Shown: positions 54,160 through 62,452, counted from the first letter of the stretch. The stretch: 64,000 nucleotides of DNA from Pseudalkalibacillus hwajinpoensis (GCF_039851965.1 NZ_CP156674.1:1178001-1242000), one strand, 5' to 3'. The notes: a model not told the origin generated them from the letters alone. A program made the numbers and translations.

Positions 54160-55165
54160 ATCGATCACCCCTGGCAGTTATGACATCAAGTAAACGAGTG
54201 GAGTCCACATTGCCCCCGCTAATAATCGCTGCAGTACGCTTGCTAATTCCCTTCGCTTTTCTATGTAATAATACCGAGACTGCTGTTGCAGCAGCCCCCT
54301 CCACACCCATCTGATGCTGATGCCACATAAACGCTATTCCAGAAGCAATTTCATCCTCTGAAAGCAGCACGATTTCATCTACGTATTCCTTCACCATCGA
54401 GAATGTATATGCATTATCTGGTCCAATTCCCCCAAGTAAACTATCAGCTAGCGTGTCCTGTTCTACTAGCGTAACTGGTTTGTTTATCCTGATGCTTTCA
54501 TACATAACCGCTGCATTCTTCATAGAAACACCGATGATTCGAATGGACGGGTCTGCTACCTTCAATCCAAGCGCAATTCCTGAAAGCAATCCCCCTCCTG
54601 ACAGTGGAATGATACACGTATCAATGTCAGGCAGTTCATCAAGCAGTTCAAGCGCAATCGTCCCCTGACCTGCGATGACTTCCGGATCATCAAATGGCTT
54701 AATCACCGACATTCCTTCCTCATCTCGAAGCTGATAGCAATAGGCTTCTGCATCGTCCTGGTTCTCTCCGATCCGTCTCACCTCCGCTCCCAAGTCATGA
54801 AGCTTGGTCACTTTATTTAACGGAACACGATTAGAAATACAAATGAGTGCTTTCATACCAAGCTGCTTTGCCACATAAGCAACAGCCAACCCGTGGTTCC
54901 CTGTCGAGAAAGTCGTTACACCTTTTTCACGCTCCTCTTCCGACAAGCTTAGAATCTTATTCGCGGCACCACGTAATTTAAATGCACCAGTTGGCTGAAG
55001 ATTTTCAAGTTTAAGGTAAGCATCTGTACCACTTTCGATTGAAAGTCGGTCGGAATGCACAAGGGGAGTCGCCTTAATAAATGATGCGATTCGTTTCTTT
55101 GCAATCCAAATATCCCGAAGTGTGGGGCAAGTAGTAGAATGAAGGCCATTATGGGGTAAATCCAT
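54149..55165 (-). CDS. eutB: Threonine-dehydratase-like EutB (hydroxyectoine utilisation)
   Basis: About 338 residues, fold-type II PLP enzyme. PLP lysine in LQPTGAFKLRGAANK (~65), phosphate-binding loop PLSGGGLLSGIALG (~190) and ISGGNVDS near the end. Lacks a regulatory ACT domain. Could be a catabolic threonine/serine dehydratase, but the nearby doeA and eutC favour the EutB role, dehydrating hydroxy-diaminobutyrate. The ribosome site AAAGGAGG serves one of three close ATGs. Confidence 0.78.
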   Translation of the reverse strand: MDLPHNGLHSTTCPTLRDIWIAKKRIASFIKATPLVHSDRLSIESGTDAYLKLENLQPTGAFKLRGAANKILSLSEEEREKGVTTFSTGNHGLAVAYVAKQLGMKALICISNRVPLNKVTKLHDLGAEVRRIGENQDDAEAYCYQLRDEEGMSVIKPFDDPEVIAGQGTIALELLDELPDIDTCIIPLSGGGLLSGIALGLKVADPSIRIIGVSMKNAAVMYESIRINKPVTLVEQDTLADSLLGGIGPDNAYTFSMVKEYVDEIVLLSEDEIASGIAFMWHQHQMGVEGAAATAVSVLLHRKAKGISKRTAAIISGGNVDSTRLLDVITARGDRYGG

Positions 55166-55291
55166 ATGCATCATGCCTCCTTTGAAGAATGTAAATAATT
55201 TATTATATATTCATTATTTTCTGTTAATTATACTGTAATTTAGGTAAGGATTCTAATCCATTGGAAGTTTTATACTAAAATCAAAAAGAGG

Positions 55292-55322
55292 AGGGGGGTC
55301 AGACACGTGTCTGACCCCCTTC
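55292..55322. repeat. Palindromic repeat, family B
   Basis: TCAGACACGTGTCTGA core flanked by six G on one side and five C on the other; between eutB and the HAD gene promoters. Confidence 0.78.
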
Positions 55323-55407
55323 TAAAAATGGTGATTTAAGCACAATGACTACAGATCCTGTCGATTTTGTATTAGAATAGAGAGAGCGAAAAATAGGAGT
55401 GGTAGAG

Positions 55408-56148
55408 ATGAATAAAGAGATTAAACTAATTGCATTAGATATGGATGGAACACTCGTCAATCATGATGGGGAAGTTTCAAAAGAAAATGAAGAAGCTGTA
55501 AAGCGCGCTAAGGAGCAAGGTATTCACGTTGTTTTAAGCACTGGTCGTTCGCTACCTTTCTGCCGTGACATTGCAGAGCAACTCGGACGTTCTGAGTATC
55601 TTGTAACAGTGAACGGTGGACAGGTCTATAATAAGAAATTAGAGCTTGTGGACAGTACCCACCTGGATAACGAGCTTGTAAAGCGACTCTGGGAATTAAA
55701 AGTGAAGCATGACGTGTATTTCTGGTCATCCACAACAGAGGGCGTCTTTAATACACAGAAGCCATTTGATCGAGAAATTCATGAGTATCAATGGTTAAAA
55801 TTCGGTTTTGATATTAAAGATGACGAGATCCGTAAGGTTATTACCGATGAAGTAATGGCAAACGAAGCGTTCGAAGTGACGAACTCAAGTCCGACTAACC
55901 TCGAAATTAATCCAGCTGGTGTAAACAAAGCCGCTGCACTTCTCAAGGTCTGCGACTGGCTTGATCTTTCTATGGAGCACGTCATGGCTGTTGGAGACAG
56001 CATGAACGATATCGCCATGATCCGCGAAGCAGGTTTCGGCGTAGCTATGGGGAATGCTCAAGAACGCGTTAAAGAAGCAGCAAACTGGATCACAAAAGAC
56101 TACACAGAGCATGGCGTAGCACATGCCATTGAGCGTGTATTGAAGTAA
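55408..56148 (+). CDS. Cof-type HAD-IIB phosphatase
   Basis: 246 residues. HAD motifs in order: ALDMDGTLVNHDG (nucleophile Asp), STGRS, Lys in PAGVNKAAAL, and GDSMNDIAMI. The type-IIB cap lies between. Members dephosphorylate sugar phosphates or flavin precursors in the cytoplasm; substrate unclear. ATG chosen, with AGGAG eight bases upstream; an in-frame GTG earlier is closer than usual to the site. Confidence 0.9.
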   Translation: MNKEIKLIALDMDGTLVNHDGEVSKENEEAVKRAKEQGIHVVLSTGRSLPFCRDIAEQLGRSEYLVTVNGGQVYNKKLELVDSTHLDNELVKRLWELKVKHDVYFWSSTTEGVFNTQKPFDREIHEYQWLKFGFDIKDDEIRKVITDEVMANEAFEVTNSSPTNLEINPAGVNKAAALLKVCDWLDLSMEHVMAVGDSMNDIAMIREAGFGVAMGNAQERVKEAANWITKDYTEHGVAHAIERVLK

Positions 56149-56162
56149 AAAAGCGGTTAAGC

Positions 56163-56190
56163 GGTGCCTGTCACCACCCGCTATTTGTCG
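56163..56190 (+). repeat. REP-like element, family A
   Basis: GGTGCCTGTCACCACCCG followed by CTATTTGTCGAA, just after the HAD gene and before its terminator. Confidence 0.75.
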
Positions 56191-56231
56191 AAAGGGGGTG
56201 CAGTGGAAAACACCTCTGCACCCCCTTTTCT
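56191..56231. terminator. Bidirectional terminator
   Basis: 13-bp stem AAAGGGGGTGCAG / CTGCACCCCCTTT and T-run; separates the HAD and YtkA-like genes. Confidence 0.85.
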
Positions 56232-56289
56232 ATTCCTTACACTGGGAGGAATATCTGTCCATACCGTTCAATTCCCCCTGCTTTCATAG

Positions 56290-56878
56290 CTACTTATCTT
56301 TCTCCGTAACTTTAAGCACATATGGTTTGTGTGAATGAAGCTGTTCCCCTTTCTCTACATGAACTTTCATGTTGTACGTTCTTGGTTCGGGGATTTCTAT
56401 TTTAGCTTCATACATACCCTCCCCCATTTCTTCCGCATCTGTGTAGGTATGCTTCTCTTCTCCTTCTTTCCAGTATTCAAAACGTACATCTGCTTCAACA
56501 AGCTGATGTCCATCTTCCAGCACTTCTGTCATAAGCACTGCAGGATCCTGAGTATCGTTTTCGAGCATGGTGTTCAATTCCGGTCTGTGATGATCCTCAT
56601 GATGGCCATCTGAAATTTCTTCCATAATTTCTTTTTTTAATGAAGGTTCCGACATGCTTTTCTCACTCTCATCTTCAGCCTGTGCCGCCTCTCTTACCAT
56701 CGCATCACCCGTTTCTTCTTCATTCATACCTTCCTCATTCGTTTTCTCGGCATCAACTTGTGTACTGTTCATTTCTTCGTTGCTTATGTTCTCTAAGCTT
56801 CTGAACATGCTGCAAGCGCAAGTAGAAATGCCATTCCAATCATAAGTGGTATTCTTTTCAATCGATTCAGCTTCTCAT
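56290..56878 (-). pseudogene. YtkA-like lipoprotein with two one-base gaps
   Basis: The uninterrupted frame (172 residues from 56808) ends in a YtkA-like domain (TEVLEDGHQLVEADVRFEYW ... AKIEIPEPRTYNMKVHVEKG) after an acidic linker with HHEDHH. Upstream in other frames lies a complete lipoprotein signal: a start at 56878 behind AGGAG, then RLKRIPLMIGMAFLLALAAC. Adding one A at about 56799 and one at about 56871 (both GAAG, expected GAAAG) joins it to SLENISNEE. Likely a real lipoprotein with homopolymer errors. Confidence 0.7.
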
Positions 56879-57105
56879 GTTTCTCCTACTTAGCTAACGA
56901 GAAAGAAGAACCTTTGGATCATATGTAATAAGATCTAGCAAATACATTTCGTCAAATATCCACAATTAAGGAAACGATTTTCTTATCTTAGTAATAACGT
57001 CTTATTTTTCTGTTTATTCCGACAATATTAATGAATATTCAATTGGAAACTGTTACCATCAAAATAGGGATGGCATTACAAATACTTAATCCGGGGAGGA
57101 CTAAA

Positions 57106-57552
57106 ATGAAAAAACTCGTTTCTATGTTAACTGCTTTCTTGTTAGTGCTCGGCTTTTCGAATATCGGGTATGCTGATGATGATAAAGACTGTGGCGACTT
57201 TTCTTCGTGGCAAGAAGCACAAACTTTTTTTGAAAATAACGATCCCGACACTGATCCTAATGACCTTGATCGCGATAGTGACGGAGATGCCTGTGAAACA
57301 TTAAAGGGTTACGATGAAGGAGCTAGTACAGGTTCATCAGATGATACAGAAGAAGCAACTTCTGACGAGGAAACTTCTTCGGATGAAAACATGGTAAGTG
57401 AAGAAGATAGTAGTTCAGATTCAGACGAGAGCTCAGAAGAAGGTGCTGAAATGGCAGACACAGCAACAAACTATCCACTCTATATGGGACTTGGGCTTGC
57501 AATTGCTGCATTCGGTTCTCTACTTCTATTTCAAAAAAGAGTTCACTCTTAA
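57106..57552 (+). CDS. Excalibur-domain surface protein, sortase substrate
   Basis: 148 residues. Signal peptide to about residue 24, then a calcium-binding excalibur domain (DCGDFSSWQEAQTFFEN, then DLDRDSDGDACETL). A Ser/Glu/Asp-rich spacer follows, then a sorting-like tail: MADTATNYP, hydrophobic helix LYMGLGLAIAAFGSLLLF and KR. Class-D sortases use L-P-x-T-A; here M-A-D-T-A occupies the slot. The sortase gene follows within 70 bases. GGGGAGG precedes the ATG. Confidence 0.82.
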   Translation: MKKLVSMLTAFLLVLGFSNIGYADDDKDCGDFSSWQEAQTFFENNDPDTDPNDLDRDSDGDACETLKGYDEGASTGSSDDTEEATSDEETSSDENMVSEEDSSSDSDESSEEGAEMADTATNYPLYMGLGLAIAAFGSLLLFQKRVHS

Positions 57553-57620
57553 AACACATACCATCCCTTTGAGATAGGCGGTCACCGTCTATCTCTTCAT
57601 CACTAAAGAAGGTGATACTG

Positions 57621-58253
57621 TTGAGAAGAAATATAAGCACAATTCTCATTCTCGTAGGATTTTTCGTTACAATCTGGAGCGGGTATGAATGGTGGAGTCA
57701 AAAAAGTGTCGCAACGTTTAACCCGAAAAAAGCGGAAGCGGTGGCGGTGAATTGGAATGATACGAAAAAAGAAGAGACATTAAATAAAGAAGTTCTTAAA
57801 ACGAGTGTGATTTCACGCTCAATGGAATCCTACAATTTCGAAACTGGAGAACAAATTGGAGAGCTAACGATCCCAAAGCTCGGATACCTTTATCCCATCT
57901 ATTGGGGTACGGATGATGAAACTCTCAAACTGGGCGTCGGCATGTACGATACAGACTACACGACAGTGCCAGCAAAAGCCGCGCATACAGCACTTGCCGG
58001 TCACCGAGACACCGTATTTGATGGGCTTGATCAACTCGAGAAAGGTGATCGCCTCTACCTAAAAGTAGGTGATGTTTCGTACGAATACCAAATAAGAAAA
58101 ACATGGATCACAGATGAGCACGACCGAAGCGTTATTGTTAAAAAAAATACGCCAACTTTAACACTAACAACCTGTTATCCTTTTGATTTCCTCGGCTCAG
58201 CGCCTGATCGATATATTATCGAAGCAAGCTTGATCCAGATGGAAGAAACATAA
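57621..58253 (+). CDS. Class D sortase
   Basis: About 210 residues. One N-terminal membrane anchor (ISTILILVGFFVTIWSGY), then a sortase barrel with catalytic His in TALAGHRDTVF, Cys in LTLTTCYPFDF and Arg in SAPDRYIIEA. Joins the sorting motif of a surface protein to peptidoglycan. TTG start, with AAGAAGG eight bases upstream. The excalibur protein upstream is its probable substrate. Confidence 0.88.
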   Translation: MRRNISTILILVGFFVTIWSGYEWWSQKSVATFNPKKAEAVAVNWNDTKKEETLNKEVLKTSVISRSMESYNFETGEQIGELTIPKLGYLYPIYWGTDDETLKLGVGMYDTDYTTVPAKAAHTALAGHRDTVFDGLDQLEKGDRLYLKVGDVSYEYQIRKTWITDEHDRSVIVKKNTPTLTLTTCYPFDFLGSAPDRYIIEASLIQMEET

Positions 58254-58308
58254 CGTTATACTGTGTAAGCCATCCTATACTTCTTGGGAAGGCTTTTTTC
58301 ATATCAAA

Positions 58309-58334
58309 AAGAGAGCTGATTCGTCAGCTCTCTT
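58309..58334 (-). terminator. Terminator of the PRPP synthetase paralogue
   Basis: 11-bp stem AAGAGAGCTGA / TCAGCTCTCTT with four-base loop, then TTTTTG on the minus strand. Confidence 0.88.
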
Positions 58335-58341
58335 CATCTTA

Positions 58342-59289
58342 TTATGAACGTATTTTGCTAATGGATAGCTTTTCCTGTACGATGTGGATCGCCTCTGCAA
58401 GCAATGGCGCAATCGAAAGAACCGTGATCTTATCAAGATCCTCCGCTTCAGGTAAAGCAATCGTGTTTGTAACGACAACTTCTTTAATATTTGAATCAGC
58501 AATTTCTTCTGTAGCACGGCCTGATAACACCGCATGTGTAAACGTTGCATAGACTTCCTTCACACCATTTTCTTCTAAAATGCGTGACGTAAGTGCAACG
58601 TTTCTTCCTGTGTCGATCATGTCATCGATAATGATCGCCGTTTTCCCCTTTACATCACCAATTACATTCACAGTGGACGGTTCACCTGTATCATACGAAC
58701 GACGGTCAATGAGAGCAATCGGTACATCAAGAAGTGATCCTAGCTTACGGGCACGAAGCGCACTACTGTTGTCTGGCGCAACGACGACAACATCTCCCAA
58801 ATTCTTATTCACGAAGTATTCCGCAAGAATCGGGATTCCTGACACCTGGTCAACTGGGATATTAAAGAAGCCTTCAATCTGATTCGCGTGCAAATCAATG
58901 GTCAGCACACGAGTTGCACCAGCACGCTCAAGCATATTTGCGATGAGCTTTGCCGTAATTGGCTGTCTTGGTCCGGTTTTTCGATCCTGTCGCGCATATC
59001 CGTAATACGGGAGGACTACGTTAATCGTTTTAGCAGATGCACGCTTTAGCGCATCGATCATTATCAAAAGCTCCATCAGGTAGTCGTTTCCTGAGCCTGC
59101 AATGGACTGAACGAGGTATGTATCACAACCACGGATGCTTTCCTCAACGTTCATGTGAATCTCTCCATCACTAAAACGTTTCACAGAGCAGTTTCCTACT
59201 TGAATCCCCAGGACCCCAACAATCTCCTCTGTTAACTCCGGATTCGAGTTCAAAGCGAACACTTTCACATCTTCTTCCTGGCGTAGCAT
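58342..59289 (-). CDS. Divergent ribose-phosphate pyrophosphokinase paralogue
   Basis: 315 residues, same length as Prs, which makes PRPP from ATP and ribose-5-phosphate. Conserved: FSDGEIHMNVEESIRG, YYGYARQDRKTGPRQPITAKL and LDLHANQIEGFFN. Altered: the flexible loop is PDNSSALRARKLG where Prs usually has PDHGGVTRAR; the lysine of KRRP is replaced (LIDRRSYDTG); and the PRPP loop reads DDMIDTGRN instead of DDIIDTAGT. Probably a second, specialised or regulatory paralogue. An ATAAA element sits just upstream. Confidence 0.85.
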   Translation of the reverse strand: MLRQEEDVKVFALNSNPELTEEIVGVLGIQVGNCSVKRFSDGEIHMNVEESIRGCDTYLVQSIAGSGNDYLMELLIMIDALKRASAKTINVVLPYYGYARQDRKTGPRQPITAKLIANMLERAGATRVLTIDLHANQIEGFFNIPVDQVSGIPILAEYFVNKNLGDVVVVAPDNSSALRARKLGSLLDVPIALIDRRSYDTGEPSTVNVIGDVKGKTAIIIDDMIDTGRNVALTSRILEENGVKEVYATFTHAVLSGRATEEIADSNIKEVVVTNTIALPEAEDLDKITVLSIAPLLAEAIHIVQEKLSISKIRS

Positions 59290-59316
59290 AGCGTAGCTCC
59301 TTTATCTTTCATTTAT

Positions 59317-59408
59317 CCCACCTATATAGGCAGTAACTGCCCCTATAGGTCCGATTAGTTCAACTAACCATAAGTGGTGTTCAACCCCCCCACTTATAGA
59401 AGTTTCAC
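59317..59408 (-). mobile_element. ATAAA-flanked small element, copy 1 (92 bp)
   Basis: Reading on the minus strand it runs GTGAAACTTC ... GGTGGG, with direct flanks ATAAA (59409-59413 and 59312-59316). It shares GGTTAGTTGAAC, ATCGGACC and GGGGCAGTTACTGCC blocks with the two longer copies but has a shorter second half. It contains two hairpins. It lies within 30-120 bases upstream of the PRPP synthetase paralogue, so it is probably part of its leader. Confidence 0.8.
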
Positions 59409-59536
59409 TTTATAGACTGCGTATGTATCCCATACGTATGTAATTAGTTTAAACTTCTTCTCCACTATACCATACACAGATGGTCAATTCCTGCAGATTT
59501 TTTTTGAAATTTTTATAAAGAATACACTCTTCATAA

Positions 59537-60037
59537 CTATCTCCAGCGTATGGAGTGGATGACATATAATACAATTGCCCCGAAGATCAGCATAAGAAAT
59601 GCTGGTAAGACCCAATCAATTAAACCCGCCCGTTCTCCACTCGCTACGAGAATTGTCTCCCATGTCAGGTAAGCAAATAAAATCGCAATGGTATTCTTCA
59701 AGAAGTGAATCAAGGAAACTGCACTCCGATACTGCAGCTCTGCGTTTCCTTTCGTTATTTTCACCACGTAATTGTACACATGTGGATAACGTTCTAGAAA
59801 AGAAAACCCTATCCATATCACCGCTCCAATGAGAGGAAGAAGTAGAAGTGAGCCTTTTCCACCCCAATCGTTTACCTCGCCTTGCCCATTGAAGTGAATT
59901 GGCACTTCTTCAGGTAACGCTGACCACTCGAGGTACAAATAGAGCAGACATAGAAGTAACATGACCAGCCCACCCAGATCGAACAATCGTTGTAGAAAAG
60001 ACTTCTCAACCTTTATTTTCGGTCTCTTCTCCATCAT
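59537..60037 (-). CDS. DUF1648-domain membrane protein
   Basis: 166 residues with four helices. The DUF1648 pattern is visible near residues 38-60: LPEEVPIHFNGQGEVNDWGGK. Related to the SdpI immunity family but shorter. No operon partner. AGGTGGGG precedes paired ATG codons. Confidence 0.82.
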   Translation of the reverse strand: MMEKRPKIKVEKSFLQRLFDLGGLVMLLLCLLYLYLEWSALPEEVPIHFNGQGEVNDWGGKGSLLLLPLIGAVIWIGFSFLERYPHVYNYVVKITKGNAELQYRSAVSLIHFLKNTIAILFAYLTWETILVASGERAGLIDWVLPAFLMLIFGAIVLYVIHSIRWR

Positions 60038-60085
60038 AACCCCACCTCTCTTCTACCTGTTATACGTAATGCGCCTCAAAAAGTT

Positions 60086-60226
60086 TCATTCAAAATAAGG
60101 AGAGGTGATTGTCATCCTTTCTTCACTTCCTTTCACATAAGATCCAGCGATAAAATCATGGGTGCCTTTGTTCATCAATAATTGACCCGAACTCATTACA
60201 TCACTCGTCAGAATTTCATAGTCTGA
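60086..60226 (-). other. Orphan C-terminal coding fragment
   Basis: In the otherwise empty 340 bases before the GAF-STAS gene, a minus-strand stretch reads EILTSDVMSSGQLLMNKGTH, then DFIAGSYVKGSEERMTITSP, ending at TGA. It has no start or ribosome site. It looks like the end of a secreted or beta-rich protein; family not recognised. Confidence 0.3.
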
Positions 60227-60379
60227 TTAAATAGAATCATAAAGCCCACTCACTTCTTCCATAATCATACATACCATACATTCACCCGTTGTCTATACTT
60301 AAGTTGATTCATCAAGCTGATCTATAATAGAATAGAAATTAGAATACTTATGGGTCGTTATAGAGGAGGTTCAAAAGAA

Positions 60380-61228
60380 TTGAGTAATTACAATTTAGAT
60401 TCATCACAGTTCGTTTCATTAAAAACCGCTTCTAAACGATTATTTAAATTAATTAGCGAGCGATTAAATGTCAATACAGCCTACGTGACCAAACGAGGCA
60501 ATAATGCTATGACAGTACTTAGTTCTTTTAATGAAAAGGAAGAAATTATCCCTGAAGGATATGAAGTTGAATATAGTGGTACGTATTGTCGCTTAATTAT
60601 TGGCAATGAACACAATGCCATGAATACGGTTAACCTAACGAAGGATAAGTTAACAGAGCAACTAGAAGTGACTTCACAGCTACAGGTCAAGGGATTTCTA
60701 GGCGTTACATTAACCAAATTAAACGGAGAAGTATTCGGTACTTTATGTGTGATGGATAAAGAAGAAAAGGATTTTAGCGATGAAGATATCCAATACCTGA
60801 AATCGATGGCCGAAATTCTTTCTTATGTTATTGATCTTGATCAAACGAAATACAACATGAGTTTTCTCACTGTTCCGATTGTCCCAATTACCCAGGGTAT
60901 AGCGATTCTTTCGTTACAGGGCCTCATTGACGAAGATCGCACTGAAAATATTACTCAGACTGCTCTTCAATACGGTGCAAACCGAGATATCAACTATTTT
61001 ATCGTCGACCTTTCAGGATTAATGATAATAGATAGTGAGTTTTCGAACGTCCTCGGTGAGCTTGTCCCTTCCTTACAGCTTATGGGGATTGAAACCGTCA
61101 TCACTGGTATTACACCTGAAATAGCCAGACATGAAGCAGCGAATGATCACCTTTTACAAGCTAAGACCGTACCAACACTAGAAGTAGCTCTTGACTATAT
61201 TGGCTTTAAGTTAATTGAGAAAGACTAG
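60380..61228 (+). CDS. GAF-STAS (stressosome-like) protein
   Basis: About 282 residues. N-terminal GAF-type sensor (SKRLFKLISERLNVNTAYVT to LCVMDKEEKDFSDEDIQYL, residues 20-150), then a STAS domain (PIVPITQGIAILSLQGLIDE ... FIVDLSGLMIIDSEFSNVLG) like RsbR paralogues. The phosphorylatable residue would be Ser in VDLSG or IDSEF. Probably feeds the general stress-response pathway. TTG start, ten bases after GAGGAGG; an upstream ATG lacks a site. Confidence 0.85.
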   Translation: MSNYNLDSSQFVSLKTASKRLFKLISERLNVNTAYVTKRGNNAMTVLSSFNEKEEIIPEGYEVEYSGTYCRLIIGNEHNAMNTVNLTKDKLTEQLEVTSQLQVKGFLGVTLTKLNGEVFGTLCVMDKEEKDFSDEDIQYLKSMAEILSYVIDLDQTKYNMSFLTVPIVPITQGIAILSLQGLIDEDRTENITQTALQYGANRDINYFIVDLSGLMIIDSEFSNVLGELVPSLQLMGIETVITGITPEIARHEAANDHLLQAKTVPTLEVALDYIGFKLIEKD

Positions 61229-61233
61229 AAAGC

Positions 61234-61264
61234 AAGAAGACACACGCTGGCCGTGTGTCTTCTT
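61234..61264. terminator. Bidirectional terminator
   Basis: 13-bp stem AAGAAGACACACG / CGTGTGTCTTCTT with a five-base loop, between the GAF-STAS gene and the convergent reductase remnant. Confidence 0.87.
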
Positions 61265-61274
61265 TATTTAACTG

Positions 61275-61945
61275 CTACATCTTAGCTACTTTCCTTGACT
61301 CTTCATCAATTCGCTTCATCTCGGCCCCGGTTAATTTAAAACCAAGAACCTTCACATTATCTTCCGCGTGCTTGAGTTTCGAAGCGCCGGGAATCGCGAC
61401 AACCGTTTCTCCATGGAAATGAACAATCCAGTTCAGGGCAACCTGTCCAGCTCCAACGCCATATTCCTTTCCAATTTCCTCAAGTGTATTGATGAGGGGC
61501 AGCGTTTTGGCTAGACCCTGTGGCTTAAATTGAGACATGTACTTCCTTGGACCAGATAGATTTTCTGCGAGCTCAGGGTTTTGATGAAACTTTCCAGTTA
61601 ATATCCCCTGTTCAAGCGGAGAGTAGGCTATAATCGTTACACCGTACCGCTTAGCAAGGTCTAATACACCGTTCGTTTCGATCTGCCTGTCGAGCAAACT
61701 GTACCTCATCTGGTTTGAAGCAAGATCGACACCGTGTTTCTTTAATTCCTGTATCACTCGGTCCATCTTCTCACGATTAAAGTTACTAACCCCTACTGCA
61801 CCAATTTTGTTTTCATTAAGAAGTTTCGCCATTTCCTTCATTTCTTTTTCAGGTGAAGAAAATGAAAACGGTCGGTGCACCTGATGGAGGTCTATTCGTC
61901 TTACCTTCAAGAGAATGAATAAGATGTTTGGCCCAGTTTTCTCAA
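61275..61945 (-). pseudogene. Aldo-keto reductase with N-terminal internal deletion
   Basis: The C-terminal two-thirds is intact (IDLHQVHRP, GAVGVSNFNREKMDRV, IIAYSPLEQGILTGKF, AIPGASKLKHAEDNV). GGAGG and a TTG start (RKLGQTS) survive at 61945, but about 90 residues between them, including the catalytic Tyr and Asp, are gone, and the frame shifts near 61912. It resembles B. subtilis IolS/YhdN-type reductases. Inactive. Confidence 0.82.
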
Positions 61946-62026
61946 AGCCGTGCCACCTCCTATAATTTGTCTTCCGGCAATTATAGCACTGGCTAAAGAA
62001 ACGACACCAATTTGAATGCCGTCCTT

Positions 62027-62452
62027 TTAAATTAATGTCTTTTTAAATGAATAGCTCACACGATCGTAGTCCATTTTTTCTTCATAAAAGCGATGGGCTT
62101 CTTTTCGATGCAAACCTGACGAGAGTGTAATATTGCTATAACCGCGATCTTTCGCCCATTCTTCTACAAATGTAAGCAGCATTTCACCATATCCTTTCGA
62201 GCGATGGGCGCTCCCTGTGACAAGATCGCAAACCCATACAGACCGACCGTTATACAGCGTGATCATTGGCTTAAAACCAGTAACTGCAACGACCTCACCT
62301 CTCTGGTACAGCGCATATAATTGATACATATCTTTCTCACGGGCTTCTGCCACTAAAGATAGATACTGCTCTTCATCCAGTTGTGTGCGCAGTTCTTTTA
62401 TCACCTTAAACGCTTCCATCACCTCTTCAATTGTTCGCATTTCTTTAATCAT
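62027..62452 (-). CDS. GNAT-family N-acetyltransferase
   Basis: 141 residues. Acetyl-CoA loop region WVCDLVTGSAHRSKGYGEML (R-x-x-G-x-G-like RSKGYG) and C-terminal HRKEAHRFYEEKMDY. AAAGGAGG precedes the ATG. Substrate unknown. It immediately follows the broken acetyltransferase gene, whose last codons overlap its ribosome site. Confidence 0.88.
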   Translation of the reverse strand: MIKEMRTIEEVMEAFKVIKELRTQLDEEQYLSLVAEAREKDMYQLYALYQRGEVVAVTGFKPMITLYNGRSVWVCDLVTGSAHRSKGYGEMLLTFVEEWAKDRGYSNITLSSGLHRKEAHRFYEEKMDYDRVSYSFKKTLI

